Assembly (NCBI RefSeq): GCF_003058325.1
Contig: NZ_CP028844.1
Coordinates: forward strand, 660,001-724,000
DNA: 64,000 nt
Direction of reading: 5' to 3'
DNA from: Methylobacterium currus
Lineage (GTDB): Bacteria; Pseudomonadota; Alphaproteobacteria; Rhizobiales; Beijerinckiaceae
The position numbers were made by a program, and so were the translations under genes. Below, in pieces: positions 52,842-61,621 of this stretch. Each line of letters opens with the position of its first letter. The first letter of the stretch is position 1. Under the pieces are notes generated by a model. That model did no database searches, was not told the DNA's origin, and saw only the letters and a program-made list of their open reading frames with translations.

Positions 52842-54230
52842 ATGAGCGTGCCGGCCCCAGCCCGATCCCTGCGCGACTGGCTCGCTCGCCTCGGGCAGAG
52901 CGGGCGCCTCAGCGTGACACGGCCGGGCATCGGGCTTCGCCACGAGGCCGCGGCGGTGGCGAACCGGCTTGACGGGCGCAGCGCCACTCTGTTTCCCCGC
53001 CCCGACGGTCAGGACGGCACCATCGTCTCGGGCCTCGTCTCCAGCCGGGCCTGGATGGCCGAAGCGCTCGGGACGACGGAGGACCGCCTCGTCGCGCATG
53101 TCCAGCAGGCCTGTGCGGCGCCGCTGCCCTGGCGCGAGCGTGAGACCGGGCCCGCCCAGAGCATCGTCCACCGCACCGACATCGATCTCCTGCGGATGCT
53201 GCCCGTGCCGACGCTCAACGAGCACGATGGAGGTCCCTACATCTCGGCGGGGCTGATGATCTCGCGCGATCCAGAGACCGGCGCGCAGAACGTCGCCATC
53301 CTGCGCTGCCAGATCAACGGGCCCGACCGCATCGGCGTTCTCGTGCTGCCGCGCCACACCGATCATTTCTACCGCCGCGCCGAAGCCGCCGGCCGCGGCC
53401 TGGAGGTCGCGCTCGTTGTGGGCGTCGATCCGGCCTGCCTGCTCGCCTCCCAGGCGATCGTGCCGCTCGGCCAGGACGAACTCGAGATCGCCGGTGCGCT
53501 CACGGGCGTTCCCCTCGACGTGGTGAAGTGCCTCACGAACGACGTGCGCGTGCCGGCAGAAGCCGAGATCGTGATCGAGGGGAGAATCTTGCCGGAGCTG
53601 CGCGAGCCGGAGGGGCCGTTCGGCGAGTTCCCGCAATATTACGGCGAGCGGGCCGAGCGCCACGTCATGCAGGTCGACGCCGTCACCCACCGCGAGCGGC
53701 CGCTCTTCCACATGATCGTCGGAGGCGGACTCGAGCACCTGCTGCTCGGGGCAATCCCCCGCGAGGCCACGATCCTGGCAACCCTCAAGCGTAGTTTCCC
53801 AGGGGTCGAGGACGTCCATCTCTCCCTCGGTGGGGTTGGCCGCTACCACCTCTACGTGAAACTGCGCAAGACGCAGGAGGGCGAGGCCAAGAACGTCCTG
53901 CTTGGCGCCTTCGCCGCCCATTACGACATCAAGCACGCGGTCGTCGTCGATATGGACGTGGACATCCACGATCCGAAGGAGGTCGAGTGGGCGGTCGCCA
54001 CCCGCTTCCAGGCCGACCGCGACCTCGTGGTGGTCGCGCATTCGCAGGGCTCGAAGCTCGACCCGTCCGCACGCGAGGGCGTGGGCGCCAAGATGGGCCT
54101 CGACGCCACGGCACCGCTGGACGCGCCGCCGATGAAGTTCACCCGCATCCGCGTGCCAGGCCAGGCCGAGCTCGACCTCGCCGCCGTGGTCGTGCCGGAT
54201 GCGGACTGGCGCGCGGTACTCGGGGGCTGA
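52842..54230 (+). CDS. hmfF: UbiD-family decarboxylase (furandicarboxylate decarboxylase)
   Basis: A 462-residue prenyl-FMN-dependent decarboxylase. Seen: SAGLMISRDPETGAQNVAILRCQINGPDRIGVLV, the catalytic Glu-rich motif REPEGPFGEFPQYYGER, and KHAVVVDMDVDIHDPKEVEWAVATRFQADRDLVVV. By context it converts 2,5-furandicarboxylate to 2-furoate, feeding HmfD. Needs the UbiX product at 49550. Stop overlaps the GMC oxidase start (TGATG). Confidence 0.87.
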   Translation: MSVPAPARSLRDWLARLGQSGRLSVTRPGIGLRHEAAAVANRLDGRSATLFPRPDGQDGTIVSGLVSSRAWMAEALGTTEDRLVAHVQQACAAPLPWRERETGPAQSIVHRTDIDLLRMLPVPTLNEHDGGPYISAGLMISRDPETGAQNVAILRCQINGPDRIGVLVLPRHTDHFYRRAEAAGRGLEVALVVGVDPACLLASQAIVPLGQDELEIAGALTGVPLDVVKCLTNDVRVPAEAEIVIEGRILPELREPEGPFGEFPQYYGERAERHVMQVDAVTHRERPLFHMIVGGGLEHLLLGAIPREATILATLKRSFPGVEDVHLSLGGVGRYHLYVKLRKTQEGEAKNVLLGAFAAHYDIKHAVVVDMDVDIHDPKEVEWAVATRFQADRDLVVVAHSQGSKLDPSAREGVGAKMGLDATAPLDAPPMKFTRIRVPGQAELDLAAVVVPDADWRAVLGG

Positions 54231-55951
54231 TGCGCATGAGCGAACTGCCCCATGAGGTCGATGTGCTCGTTGTCGGCGGCGGCTCGGCCGGCTGCGTCCT
54301 CGCCAAACGTCTCTCGGCCGATCCGAACCGGCGGGTGCTTCTCGTCGAGGCCGGCTGCGACACGCCCCCAGGACAGGTGCCGGCCGAGATCCTCGACAGC
54401 TACCCGATGCCGCTGTTCTTCGGCGACACCTACATCTGGCCCGGCCTCGACGCGGCCGTCACCCGCGGGGCCGATGGGCGGATCCGGCGCCGGGCCTACG
54501 AGCAGGGCCGCGTGATGGGCGGCTCGTCGAGCATCAACGTGCAGGCGGCCAACCGCGGTCTCCCGCGCGACTACGATGCCTGGGCGGCGGCCGGGGCGAG
54601 GGGCTGGGGCTGGGACGACGTCCTGCCCTACTTCCGCAAGCTCGAGACCGACCTCGACTGCGACGGCCCGCTGCACGGGCGCGACGGCCCCCTGCCGATC
54701 CGACGCATCCTCGAACCGGCCTGGCCGCCCTTCGCACACGCGGTTGCGACGGCTCTCGACGCGACCGGCCTGCCGCGGCGCCTCGATCAGAACGGCGAAT
54801 TCGAGGACGGGATCTTCCCGCCGGCCTTCTCCAACCGGGATGACGCCAGGGTTTCCTCTGCCGCGGCCTATCTCGACGCGCCCACGCGGGCGCGCGGGAA
54901 CCTCGTCATCGCTGCGCACACGCAGGTCACCGACCTGATGTTCGACGGACGGCGCGCCGTCGGCGCGCAGCTGCGCCAAGCGGACGGACGCGATCAGCGC
55001 GTGGCGGCGCGGGAGGTGGTAGTCTGCGCAGGCGCGTTGCAATCGCCGGTCCTGCTCCTGCGGGCCGGGATCGGACCCGCAGAACACCTGCGTACCTGCG
55101 GCGTGACCGTCCTCGCGGACCGGCCCGGGGTCGGCGAGAACCTGCGCGACCACCCAGCCCTGACCATCGCGCAGTACCTGCCCCGTCGGCTTCGCCTGCC
55201 GCTGAGCTACAGACGGGCGAGCTTCGTCGCCCTGCGCTCCTCCTCCGGCCTGCCGGGCGGTACACCCTCCGACATGTACCTCACCGCCTCCGCCCGCGGC
55301 GGCTGGCACGCGCTCGGGGCGAGCCTCGCCCTCTATTTCCTATGGGTGAACCAGCCGCACTCGATCGGGCGGCTGCGCCTCGACCCGGCCGATCCGGCGG
55401 GCCGTCCGGACGTCGACCTCGGCCTCCTGTCGGACCCGCGCGATCTCGAACGGCTGGCGACGGGCCTGCGCGACCTCGTTGCGCTCGTGGTCTCGCCGCA
55501 GCTCAACCCGGATCCCGCGGCGATCTTCCCGGCGAGCTTCACGCCTGCGATCAAGCGGCTCAGCCGGGTTACGCCTCGCAACCGGCGCGTCACTGCCCTG
55601 CTGGCCCGGCTCCTCGACGGTCCTGCCCCCTTGCGCCGGCTGATGCTACGCGCCGTGTCCGGCGGGGTCGATCTCGGCCGGATCGCTGCCGACGACGCAG
55701 CCCTGCGGGACTTCGTGCGCGAGACGGTCTTCGGCGTGTGGCATGCGAGCGGCACCTGCCGCATGGGCGATTCCACCGACAGGGGTGCGGTGGTCGATCC
55801 GACCGGGCGGGTGATCGGCGTCGAAGGGCTCTCCGTCGCGGACGCCTCGGTAATGCCGAGCTTGCCGAGTGCCAATACCAACGTGCCGACCATCATGATC
55901 GGCGAGAAGATCGCCGATCACCTCGTCGCGCAGCTGGGAGCCGGGGCCTGA
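54230..55951 (+). CDS. hmfH: GMC-family HMF/furfural oxidoreductase
   Basis: A 573-residue FAD oxidase/dehydrogenase. Seen: Rossmann VLVVGGGSAGCVLAKRLS at the N-terminus, GMC signature GGSSSINVQAANRGLPRDYDAWAAAGARGW, and the C-terminal active-site HASGTCRMG with NTNVPTIMIGEKIAD. Oxidises HMF or furfural alcohol/aldehyde groups stepwise to the acid in the known HmfH. ATG at 54230 overlaps the ubiD-like stop; the second ATG at 54236 is an alternative. Confidence 0.87.
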   Translation: MRMSELPHEVDVLVVGGGSAGCVLAKRLSADPNRRVLLVEAGCDTPPGQVPAEILDSYPMPLFFGDTYIWPGLDAAVTRGADGRIRRRAYEQGRVMGGSSSINVQAANRGLPRDYDAWAAAGARGWGWDDVLPYFRKLETDLDCDGPLHGRDGPLPIRRILEPAWPPFAHAVATALDATGLPRRLDQNGEFEDGIFPPAFSNRDDARVSSAAAYLDAPTRARGNLVIAAHTQVTDLMFDGRRAVGAQLRQADGRDQRVAAREVVVCAGALQSPVLLLRAGIGPAEHLRTCGVTVLADRPGVGENLRDHPALTIAQYLPRRLRLPLSYRRASFVALRSSSGLPGGTPSDMYLTASARGGWHALGASLALYFLWVNQPHSIGRLRLDPADPAGRPDVDLGLLSDPRDLERLATGLRDLVALVVSPQLNPDPAAIFPASFTPAIKRLSRVTPRNRRVTALLARLLDGPAPLRRLMLRAVSGGVDLGRIAADDAALRDFVRETVFGVWHASGTCRMGDSTDRGAVVDPTGRVIGVEGLSVADASVMPSLPSANTNVPTIMIGEKIADHLVAQLGAGA

Positions 55952-55970
55952 GGCCGCCGGCACCCGGGCG

Positions 55971-56795
55971 TCAGGCGAGGCGAGCCCGCGTACGCCGCTC
56001 GGCCTTCTCGATGCTTGTCGCCGACAGATCCGGATCCGCCGACCGGATGTCGGCCCGCATGTGGTCGTGCGATGCGCCGTTGAACAGCGTCCCGACGAGG
56101 GATCGGTCGAGGTCGCTGGTGCCGAACAGTGCGTCGCAGATCGGGAATGTGAGGTTGAAGTTGCGGGTCTGCATGAACCCGAGCACGTGATGAATGTAGT
56201 GCATTCGCCGCACGGTGTTCACCAGGGGGATGTGCCGCAGGTAAGGATGCCGCGTGTCATCGAGGTGTGAGAGCGTGTGCAGGCCCTCGTAGAGCAGGTA
56301 GTAGGCGGCCATCGTGAGCACGACGATGTACCCGGCATTCGACGAGATCAGCCAGCCGGCCAGAAGCGCCGGCGGCAGGGCGGCGAGCACGAAGCCGATC
56401 GGGGCGAAGGGCGGAAACAGCAGAGCCCGCCATTCCTTGTGGCCACTGTAGCCAAGGTCATGGTGCGTGAAGAACTGATGGTGCACTGTGCAGTGGCGCT
56501 TATAGATCATTGTGAGCCCGGGCACCGGGCGGTGCAGCACGTAGCGGTGCGCGGCCCACTCGCACCAATTGCCGAGAAGCACGATCGGCACGACCAGCAG
56601 CCACTCCCATGCCGAGGAGACCTCGATCCGGTTCCAACAGTACAGGACCGTACCGCCGGTGATCAGCAGCGTGAAGCCGAGATGGATCGCGCCGTGGTAC
56701 CAGGGCGGGGTTTCGGCCACGAAGCGTTCGCGAAAAGTGCTCTGGCGCTCCTGCTCGCGCCGGTCGCGCTCCGGGCTTTGGAAGACGGGTGTCAT
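55971..56795 (-). CDS. Fatty acid hydroxylase/sterol desaturase-family protein
   Basis: A 274-residue membrane di-iron enzyme: four hydrophobic helices and His-box clusters (EWAAHRYVLHRPV, KRHCTVHHQFFTHHD, LHTLSHLDD, MHYIHHVLGF). Hydroxylates or desaturates a lipid-like substrate. The ATG at 56795 matches the family start. It faces the furan genes but has no role in the known pathway; it and the AraC gene share an intergenic region with inverted GAGACG motifs. Confidence 0.82.
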   Translation of the reverse strand: MTPVFQSPERDRREQERQSTFRERFVAETPPWYHGAIHLGFTLLITGGTVLYCWNRIEVSSAWEWLLVVPIVLLGNWCEWAAHRYVLHRPVPGLTMIYKRHCTVHHQFFTHHDLGYSGHKEWRALLFPPFAPIGFVLAALPPALLAGWLISSNAGYIVVLTMAAYYLLYEGLHTLSHLDDTRHPYLRHIPLVNTVRRMHYIHHVLGFMQTRNFNLTFPICDALFGTSDLDRSLVGTLFNGASHDHMRADIRSADPDLSATSIEKAERRTRARLA

Positions 56796-56807
56796 TGGCT
56801 TCCTCCT

Positions 56808-56850
56808 CGTCTCGCTTTCCCTCTCGGACGGGGAACCTGCTTGCGAGACG
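56808..56850. promoter_or_regulatory. Inverted GAGACG motifs in divergent promoter region
   Basis: CGTCTCGC (56808-56815) and GCGAGACG (56843-56850) are exact inverted copies, sharing the GAGACG core of the hmfA operator, between the desaturase-like gene and the second AraC gene. Confidence 0.4.
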
Positions 56851-57022
56851 TGGAGTGTGGCGCAGCTCGCGCGCAGAACCCTGATCACCCCGGAGGCTGA
56901 CTTATCAATCCGGATGTTTTTCGCGCGCCCAACCAGAGTTGTAGGCGTGCGCATGGGTTAATCTCCCCAATCGGAACTATGGTGATGCCGGCCCGGGCCG
57001 GCAGGGAAGGTGATCGCGGATC

Positions 57023-57847
57023 GTGACCCAGGCTCTCGGAATCCTGCGCGGCGCGTTCGGCCGGGTGGCGCTCCTCGACATGGACACCTCCCTCGTTGAT
57101 CACGCGCACCATCATTGCCACGTGATCCTGAAGGCGAGCGGCCCCGACCAGGATTTTATCGTCGCGGGCCGGGCGCTGCCCGTGCGCGACGACACCGCGA
57201 TCTTGATCAACAGTTGGGAGCCGCACCGCTACCTGCACCGGGGTGGGCTGCAGCGGACGGCCTTCCTCGCCCTTTACATCGAGCCCGCTTGGCTCGCTGG
57301 GATTGATCGCGCGTTCCGGCCCTGCGGCGCCGGCCGCTTCTTCGAAGGGTCCTGCGTGCCACTCGACGGCACCCTGTGGAGAGCGCGCGAGGACCTTGTA
57401 CGGCGCATAGGTTGCCACGATACTGACGCAGCAACGCTCGAAGACCGGATCCGTGCCCTGATCATCGCCCTGGCGCATCGCTATGGAGACCGGCAGCCCC
57501 CGCGTGTGGCACTGTTGACCAATCACCGCATCCGGCGGGCCCTTCAACTTATGGGGGAATCGGGTGCCGTACCCCGCGATCTCGACACCGTTGCGAGGTC
57601 GGCCGGTCTATCGCGGCCGCACTTCAACACGCTTTTCCGCCGCTGCACGGGGCTGAGCCCGGCCGTCTACGCCAACGCCGTGCGCGTCGAAGCTGCTGTC
57701 GCGGCTATCCTAGACCCCGCCACGACCCTTGCCGTGGTCTCTGACGACCTAGGCTTCAGCGCACCAGCCAACTTTACCCGCTTCTTTCAGCAACATACCG
57801 GTACAATACCCAGTCAGTTTAGGCGTGTCGTCGCTGAGCTTCCGTAA
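57023..57847 (+). CDS. AraC-family regulator (copy 2)
   Basis: A 274-residue regulator paralogous to that at 39633: sensing domain FGRVALLDMDTSLVDHAHHHCHVILKASG ... LINSWEPHRYLHRGG ... ALYIEPAWLAG, and HTHs (LDTVARSAGLSRPHFNTLFRRCTGLSPAVYANAVR and VSDDLGFSAPANFTRFFQQHTGTIPSQFR). It closes the furan cluster on the right. Confidence 0.87.
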   Translation: MTQALGILRGAFGRVALLDMDTSLVDHAHHHCHVILKASGPDQDFIVAGRALPVRDDTAILINSWEPHRYLHRGGLQRTAFLALYIEPAWLAGIDRAFRPCGAGRFFEGSCVPLDGTLWRAREDLVRRIGCHDTDAATLEDRIRALIIALAHRYGDRQPPRVALLTNHRIRRALQLMGESGAVPRDLDTVARSAGLSRPHFNTLFRRCTGLSPAVYANAVRVEAAVAAILDPATTLAVVSDDLGFSAPANFTRFFQQHTGTIPSQFRRVVAELP

Positions 57848-58483
57848 GTGATATTGAGTTAGAATCGCGATTGAGTAGCGAATAATCTGATCGGGAGCTG
57901 GGAGGCGGCCGCTCGATAAAGGGTCGTGAAGGGGGCGATCAGCGCTCATTATTCATCGTAGACATCAGGATAAAGGGGTGTCTATACTACATGTGGTGGA
58001 AATTCACGATTCTTAAAGCTGTCAACGGCCTCTGAAGTGTGTATCGCTTCGCTGAAAATTTGATATCAATACCTATAATATAAGTCGCATATCTCACCGG
58101 GCCATGTGCTATATGCCTTTGCGACATTTTCGAACCCAAATGTCCGGAAGCTGCTTGCAACCGGACGTTTCTTATACGCATCATGAAGGGCCGCTTCGGG
58201 TCAGGACCGGCGGTTCGGGCCGGGGTGAGCGCCAACCTCGCCCTACCGAGCTCGACGCTCGGCTCGAACAGTCATCGCCACAGTTGCAGAAGTGCGGGCA
58301 GGTGCCGACAACACCGATACATCATCGGCGGAAATACCGGTCGATGGCCTCTGCCGACTAATGCGATGGCGCCAACTCCGGTGGGCAAGTAAATCAGACA
58401 GGCCCGGTTGGTCGCGGCCCGCCGAACCGCCTTCGCCACGTCGATGGATTACGCCACCGCGTTCACGGATTTCCCATCGCTAA
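57848..58483. other. Intergenic, no supported gene
   Basis: About 640 bases. A short hairpin (gtccgg/ccggac, 58142-58166) is present. AT-richer at 57940-58110. No protein homology seen. Confidence 0.45.
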
Positions 58484-58642
58484 GTCGGGAAGGCTTTCCA
58501 AGTCAGGCTCACGTATGGCCCCGAGGAGCTTGAAGCGAAGTTCGCCGCTCATCGTAAGGCGCTCGTGCGGACAGACCCCGAGATTGGAGAGCTCGTGCAG
58601 GGTAGCCGCTTGCCCATGAATAAGAGCAAGTCGGGCCCCTGA
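58484..58642 (+). pseudogene. C-terminal fragment of an unknown protein
   Basis: An open stretch after a stop, with no start codon, reads VGKAFQVRLTYGPEELEAKF to ELVQGSRLPMNKSKSGP. Its charged, protein-like composition suggests the tail of a lost gene at the island's right end. Family not recognised. Confidence 0.3.
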
Positions 58643-58677
58643 GCCGCAACTCCGCCATCAGGGCAGTCTGGACACGC

Positions 58678-58698
58678 GGTACAAAGGGCTGGTACAAA
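58678..58698 (+). repeat. Integrase arm-type repeat pair (right)
   Basis: GGTACAAA at 58678-58685 and 58691-58698 with spacer GGGCT. Matches the left pair at 1656-1676 in sequence, spacing and distance from the core repeat (63 bp here, 65 bp there). Confidence 0.6.
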
Positions 58699-58760
58699 GC
58701 GTATGCAAAGCCGAACACGAAACCACTGATTTCATTGATCTTTTCGGTCTGCTTGGACAG

Positions 58761-58778
58761 TCCCTCCCTCTCCGCCAA
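58761..58778. repeat. attR-like core repeat
   Basis: Exact copy of tRNA-Ser bases 1574-1591. The rest of the tRNA is absent. A second integrase gene (58901) begins 122 bp downstream, so this copy may serve both as the right end of the large island and as the left end of another. Confidence 0.7.
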
Positions 58779-58900
58779 ATTTACATCCCAGGCTGTTCCA
58801 CGCCGTTCTCTGATCGCCCCTAACTACTTGGACGGGCTCTGAGGGCGGCTTGCCGTCGTTCCAAACTGTCTCCTACAATTCAGCATCACCGCTGATGTGA

Positions 58901-59497
58901 GTGCTGCGGCTGGGCGGACAGGTGGCTCGGGAAATCGATAAGCTCAGCGCCCGAGCGGTCGCCACGCTGACCAAGCCGGGCCGGCATTCCGACGGCGGCC
59001 GCCTGTACCTCATCGTCGATCCGAGCGGCGCCAAGCGCTGGCTCTTCATCTTCAGAAGCCGCGGGAAACAGCGGGAGATGGGCCTGGATGGCCTCCTGTC
59101 CGTCTCGCTCGCGGAGACGCGCCGGCGCCGGAACGACGCACGCAAGCTCCTCGCGGCCGGCCTCGACCCGATCGCCGAGAAGCGCCGGGCCGAGCGCGCT
59201 GACGGCGAGGTTGTCACCTTCGGGGCCTGCGCCGACGAACTCATCGCCGAGCTGAGCAAGGGCTCCCGGAACGAGAGGCATGCGGTGCAGTGGGGCACCA
59301 CCCTCAAGACCTACGCCGCGCAGCTCCGGCCCAAGCCCATCGACGCGATCGGCACCGACGACGTGCTTTCCGTGCTTCAGCCGATCTGGACGACGAAGAG
59401 CGAGACGGCCTCTCGGGTCCGCGGCCGTATCGAACGCGTGCAGGACGCCGCGCGGGCCCGTGGGCTGCGAACCGGTGAGAACCCCTGGGATTGCCCC
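58901..59497 (+). pseudogene. P4-like tyrosine integrase, 3'-truncated
   Basis: The N-terminal 195 residues of a P4-type integrase: LSARAVATLTKPGRHSDGGRLYLIVDPSGAKRWLFIFRSRGKQREMGLDGL (DUF4102 arm-binding domain) and core-binding FGACADELIAELSKGSRNERHAVQWGTTLKTYAAQ to GRIERVQDAARARGLRTGENPW. The catalytic domain is missing: after GENPW the frame runs into unrelated DNA resembling an ISL3 transposase on the other strand. Inactive. The usual start is near VAREIDKLSARAV, so 58901 may be slightly early. Confidence 0.82.
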
Positions 59498-59658
59498 GTT
59501 TTCCCGCAATCGGGGCGGCGGCCACTGGCTGCGTCCAGTCGCATGGGGATGACGAGGTGATCCTCGTGCGGTTCGACGAACCGCGCGACACGGCACTCGG
59601 GGATGGAGAGGGGGATAGCCATGCCATCCACGATGGGGAGGGCTGGCCAACCCATCAT
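59494..59658 (-). pseudogene. Transposase N-terminal fragment (ISL3-like)
   Basis: The minus frame reads VDGMAIPLSIPECRVARFVEPHEDHLVIPMRL ... GRRPDCGK, like the N-terminal zinc-finger region of ISL3 transposases. It ends where integrase homology resumes. Probably the insertion that broke the integrase; the remainder is lost. Confidence 0.45.
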
Positions 59659-59693
59659 CGACCCGAGTCAATCCACCGCGCTCCACGCAAAAT

Positions 59694-61486
59694 GATATTG
59701 GTGGCGAATTCGGCACAGCTCAGTCAGGCCGCGAGTTGATGCAGCCGCGCAAAGGCTGAGTGCCGTGTTCGCGCCTTTGGTTCGTCTGCCAGCCACCGCA
59801 GCAAGCGTGCCAAGTTCATCGCGGCTGCCGTCATCAGGTGGGCAAGGTGCGTCTTCGCGTGCCCAAAGTACGGCGTTCGTCGGAGCCGAGATGACCGCAC
59901 ACCCTGGGCAATCGTGCCTTCGACGCCGGCCCGCCGCGCGTATTCGGCTGCGAAATCCGCGGTCTGCTCCCGCGCCCGCCCGACGCGCAAAGCCTCGTGT
60001 TGCGCCTCTGGGCGGATCGTGATCGCCCGGCGTGCAGTGCTCGCGCGCGTGCACTGCGGCCGGAGCGGGCACGCTCGGCAGTCGCTGGGGGCGAACTTGA
60101 TCTTGATCACCGGCGTCGTGCCGCGGGCGAGCGCCGGCGTCCAGCTCTGGCTTCGCTTGCCGGCTGGACACGTTGCCCGCTGCTGAACGAAGTCGATGGC
60201 GAAGTCCCGTGCGGCGAACCCAGCGCCGGCCCGCGCCTGCCACTGTCGGTCGCCGCGCGTCGGGCCAATCAGGTCGACCCCGTAGCGTTCCTGGGCGTCG
60301 ACGAACAGCGCCGCATTCACAAAGCCGGTGTCGGCAATGTGGGTCTTGGGCAGCAGGCCCCGTGCAGCGAGCGCCGCGTGGATGGTCGAAGTCGTGGCGT
60401 CGTCCGAGACCGCGGCGGTCGTCGTCTCAACGTTGGTGATCAGGTTCGGGGTGCCCTCGTCGCACGTCTCGGTCAGGTGCACCTTGTAGCCGCTCCACAC
60501 CGTCGCGCCCTTGCTCGCGTAGCGCGCCTCCACGTCGTAGGGCGAGCCGATGTAGCGACCCGACGGCGGCACCTGATCATTCGTCCGCCACTCGACGCGG
60601 GCGCCTTCCGGCCCGTGCTCGACCAGGAAGTTCTGCACCCAGACGCGCCGCAGGGTCTCAAGGGCCGCGGCGTCCCGCACAACCGGCGGCGCGCCGTCCG
60701 CTGTGGCGAGAGCCAGCAACGTGAAGCCATCGACGCCGGTCTGCACCGCCCACGCCCGGCGCCCAGTCTGGCTCTTGGGCAGCCGAAACTCGCTCGCTCG
60801 GAGCTCGTAGCGTTCGGCCCATGTCGGGGTCGTGCACGCGCGCAGCCAGTCGGGCGCCACCGTCGCCAGCGCGTTCAGTGCGTAGCGCAATGTCTCGCCG
60901 ACGACTTCGAGCCGGCTCATGGTGCGCATCGCCCCGAGGACGTGCGTGGAGTCGCTGCGCTGGCGTCCGCCGCCCTTCAGCAGTCCGCGCTCTCGCGCCA
61001 GTTTGAGAGTTGCGTCGAGGAGGCGGCTTTCCGCCCCGTGCGCGAGAAGGCGCGTGCGAAACTCGCTCAGGACAGTGTGGTCGAAGCCAACGTCAGTCAG
61101 TTCCAGACACAGCAGGTATTTCCAGTCGATCCGCGTGCGAACCGCGTCGGCGGCCTGCCGATCGGTCAGCCCCTCCATGAACTGCAGGAGCGTCGCGAGC
61201 GCGAGTCGGGCCGGTGCCTCTGCGGGCCGTCCCCGGGCCGGGAACAGGTCGGCGAAGTCGCGATCCGCCACGACCCTATACAGGTCGTCGTAGAGGCGCA
61301 TGACCGGATTGCCATTCGGAAAGATCGCCCGCGCGACCTGCGCGGTCTGGTCAGGCACGACGTACGTGCGCTTCACGTCGAGCGACATCGCCCACCCCTG
61401 GCTGGCTTGGGGCTGCATCGTCGCTCAAGCGCATTGCGCGGTCGTCCTCTCATCGCAGGAGGCACGCCGAATTCGCCACCAATATC
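59694..61486 (-). mobile_element. IS1182-family element, complete
   Basis: A 1793-bp element with perfect 21-bp terminal inverted repeats (59694-59714 and 61466-61486, starting GATATTGGTGGCG) and a 5-bp direct duplication AAAAT on each side (59689-59693, 61487-61491). One transposase gene inside. Intact ends suggest recent activity. Confidence 0.88.
59724..61418 (-). CDS. IS1182-family transposase
   Basis: A 564-residue DDE transposase: N-terminal DUF772-like domain (RPAEAPARLALATLLQFMEGLTDRQAADAVRTRIDWKYLLCLELTDVGFDHTVLSEFRTRLL), GGGRQRSDSTHVLGAMR (first Asp), VHLTETCDEGTPNLITNVET, LPKTHIADTGFVNAALF (second Asp), and C-terminal CRACPLRPQCTRA with EYARRAGVEGTIAQGVRSSRLRRTPYFG (Glu). A start at MSLDVKRTYV (61388) is more likely than 61418. 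Confidence 0.92.
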   Translation of the reverse strand: MQPQASQGWAMSLDVKRTYVVPDQTAQVARAIFPNGNPVMRLYDDLYRVVADRDFADLFPARGRPAEAPARLALATLLQFMEGLTDRQAADAVRTRIDWKYLLCLELTDVGFDHTVLSEFRTRLLAHGAESRLLDATLKLARERGLLKGGGRQRSDSTHVLGAMRTMSRLEVVGETLRYALNALATVAPDWLRACTTPTWAERYELRASEFRLPKSQTGRRAWAVQTGVDGFTLLALATADGAPPVVRDAAALETLRRVWVQNFLVEHGPEGARVEWRTNDQVPPSGRYIGSPYDVEARYASKGATVWSGYKVHLTETCDEGTPNLITNVETTTAAVSDDATTSTIHAALAARGLLPKTHIADTGFVNAALFVDAQERYGVDLIGPTRGDRQWQARAGAGFAARDFAIDFVQQRATCPAGKRSQSWTPALARGTTPVIKIKFAPSDCRACPLRPQCTRASTARRAITIRPEAQHEALRVGRAREQTADFAAEYARRAGVEGTIAQGVRSSRLRRTPYFGHAKTHLAHLMTAAAMNLARLLRWLADEPKARTRHSAFARLHQLAA

Positions 61487-61489
61487 AAA

Positions 61490-61621
61490 ATGAGCAAGAA
61501 CCCAGAAAACGGGGCAATCCCAGGCCTGACCTTCATCCGAACCGTGGACCTGAACGCCTACCTGGCCGGCGATGATCTGTGCGAGCAGGGCTCGACGCCA
61601 TCAGGGTTGATGGCCGGGTAA
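61490..61621 (+). CDS. 43-residue ORF at the IS1182 border
   Basis: ATG at 61490 uses the edge of the target duplication. Reads MSKNPENGAIPGLTFIRTVD and on to SGLMAG. Neither a family nor a ribosome site is evident, but composition is protein-like; it may be the remains of a gene the IS hit near its start. Confidence 0.3.
   Translation: MSKNPENGAIPGLTFIRTVDLNAYLAGDDLCEQGSTPSGLMAG

Larger units (their letters stand above)
1574..58778. mobile_element. Putative ~57 kb tRNA-Ser genomic island
   Basis: Bounds proposed from an exact 18-bp direct repeat (1574-1591 and 58761-58778), the tyrosine integrase adjacent to the tRNA end, and a matching pair of GGTACAAA-N5-GGTACAAA motifs inside both ends (1656-1676 and 58678-58698). 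Each lies 63-85 bp from its core repeat. Cargo includes the sulfite, metal-uptake and furan-catabolic clusters. No conjugation genes were seen, so if mobile it would need help or be an integrated remnant. The 6212-6224 repeat complicates the boundaries; the 57 kb extent is an inference. Confidence 0.5.
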
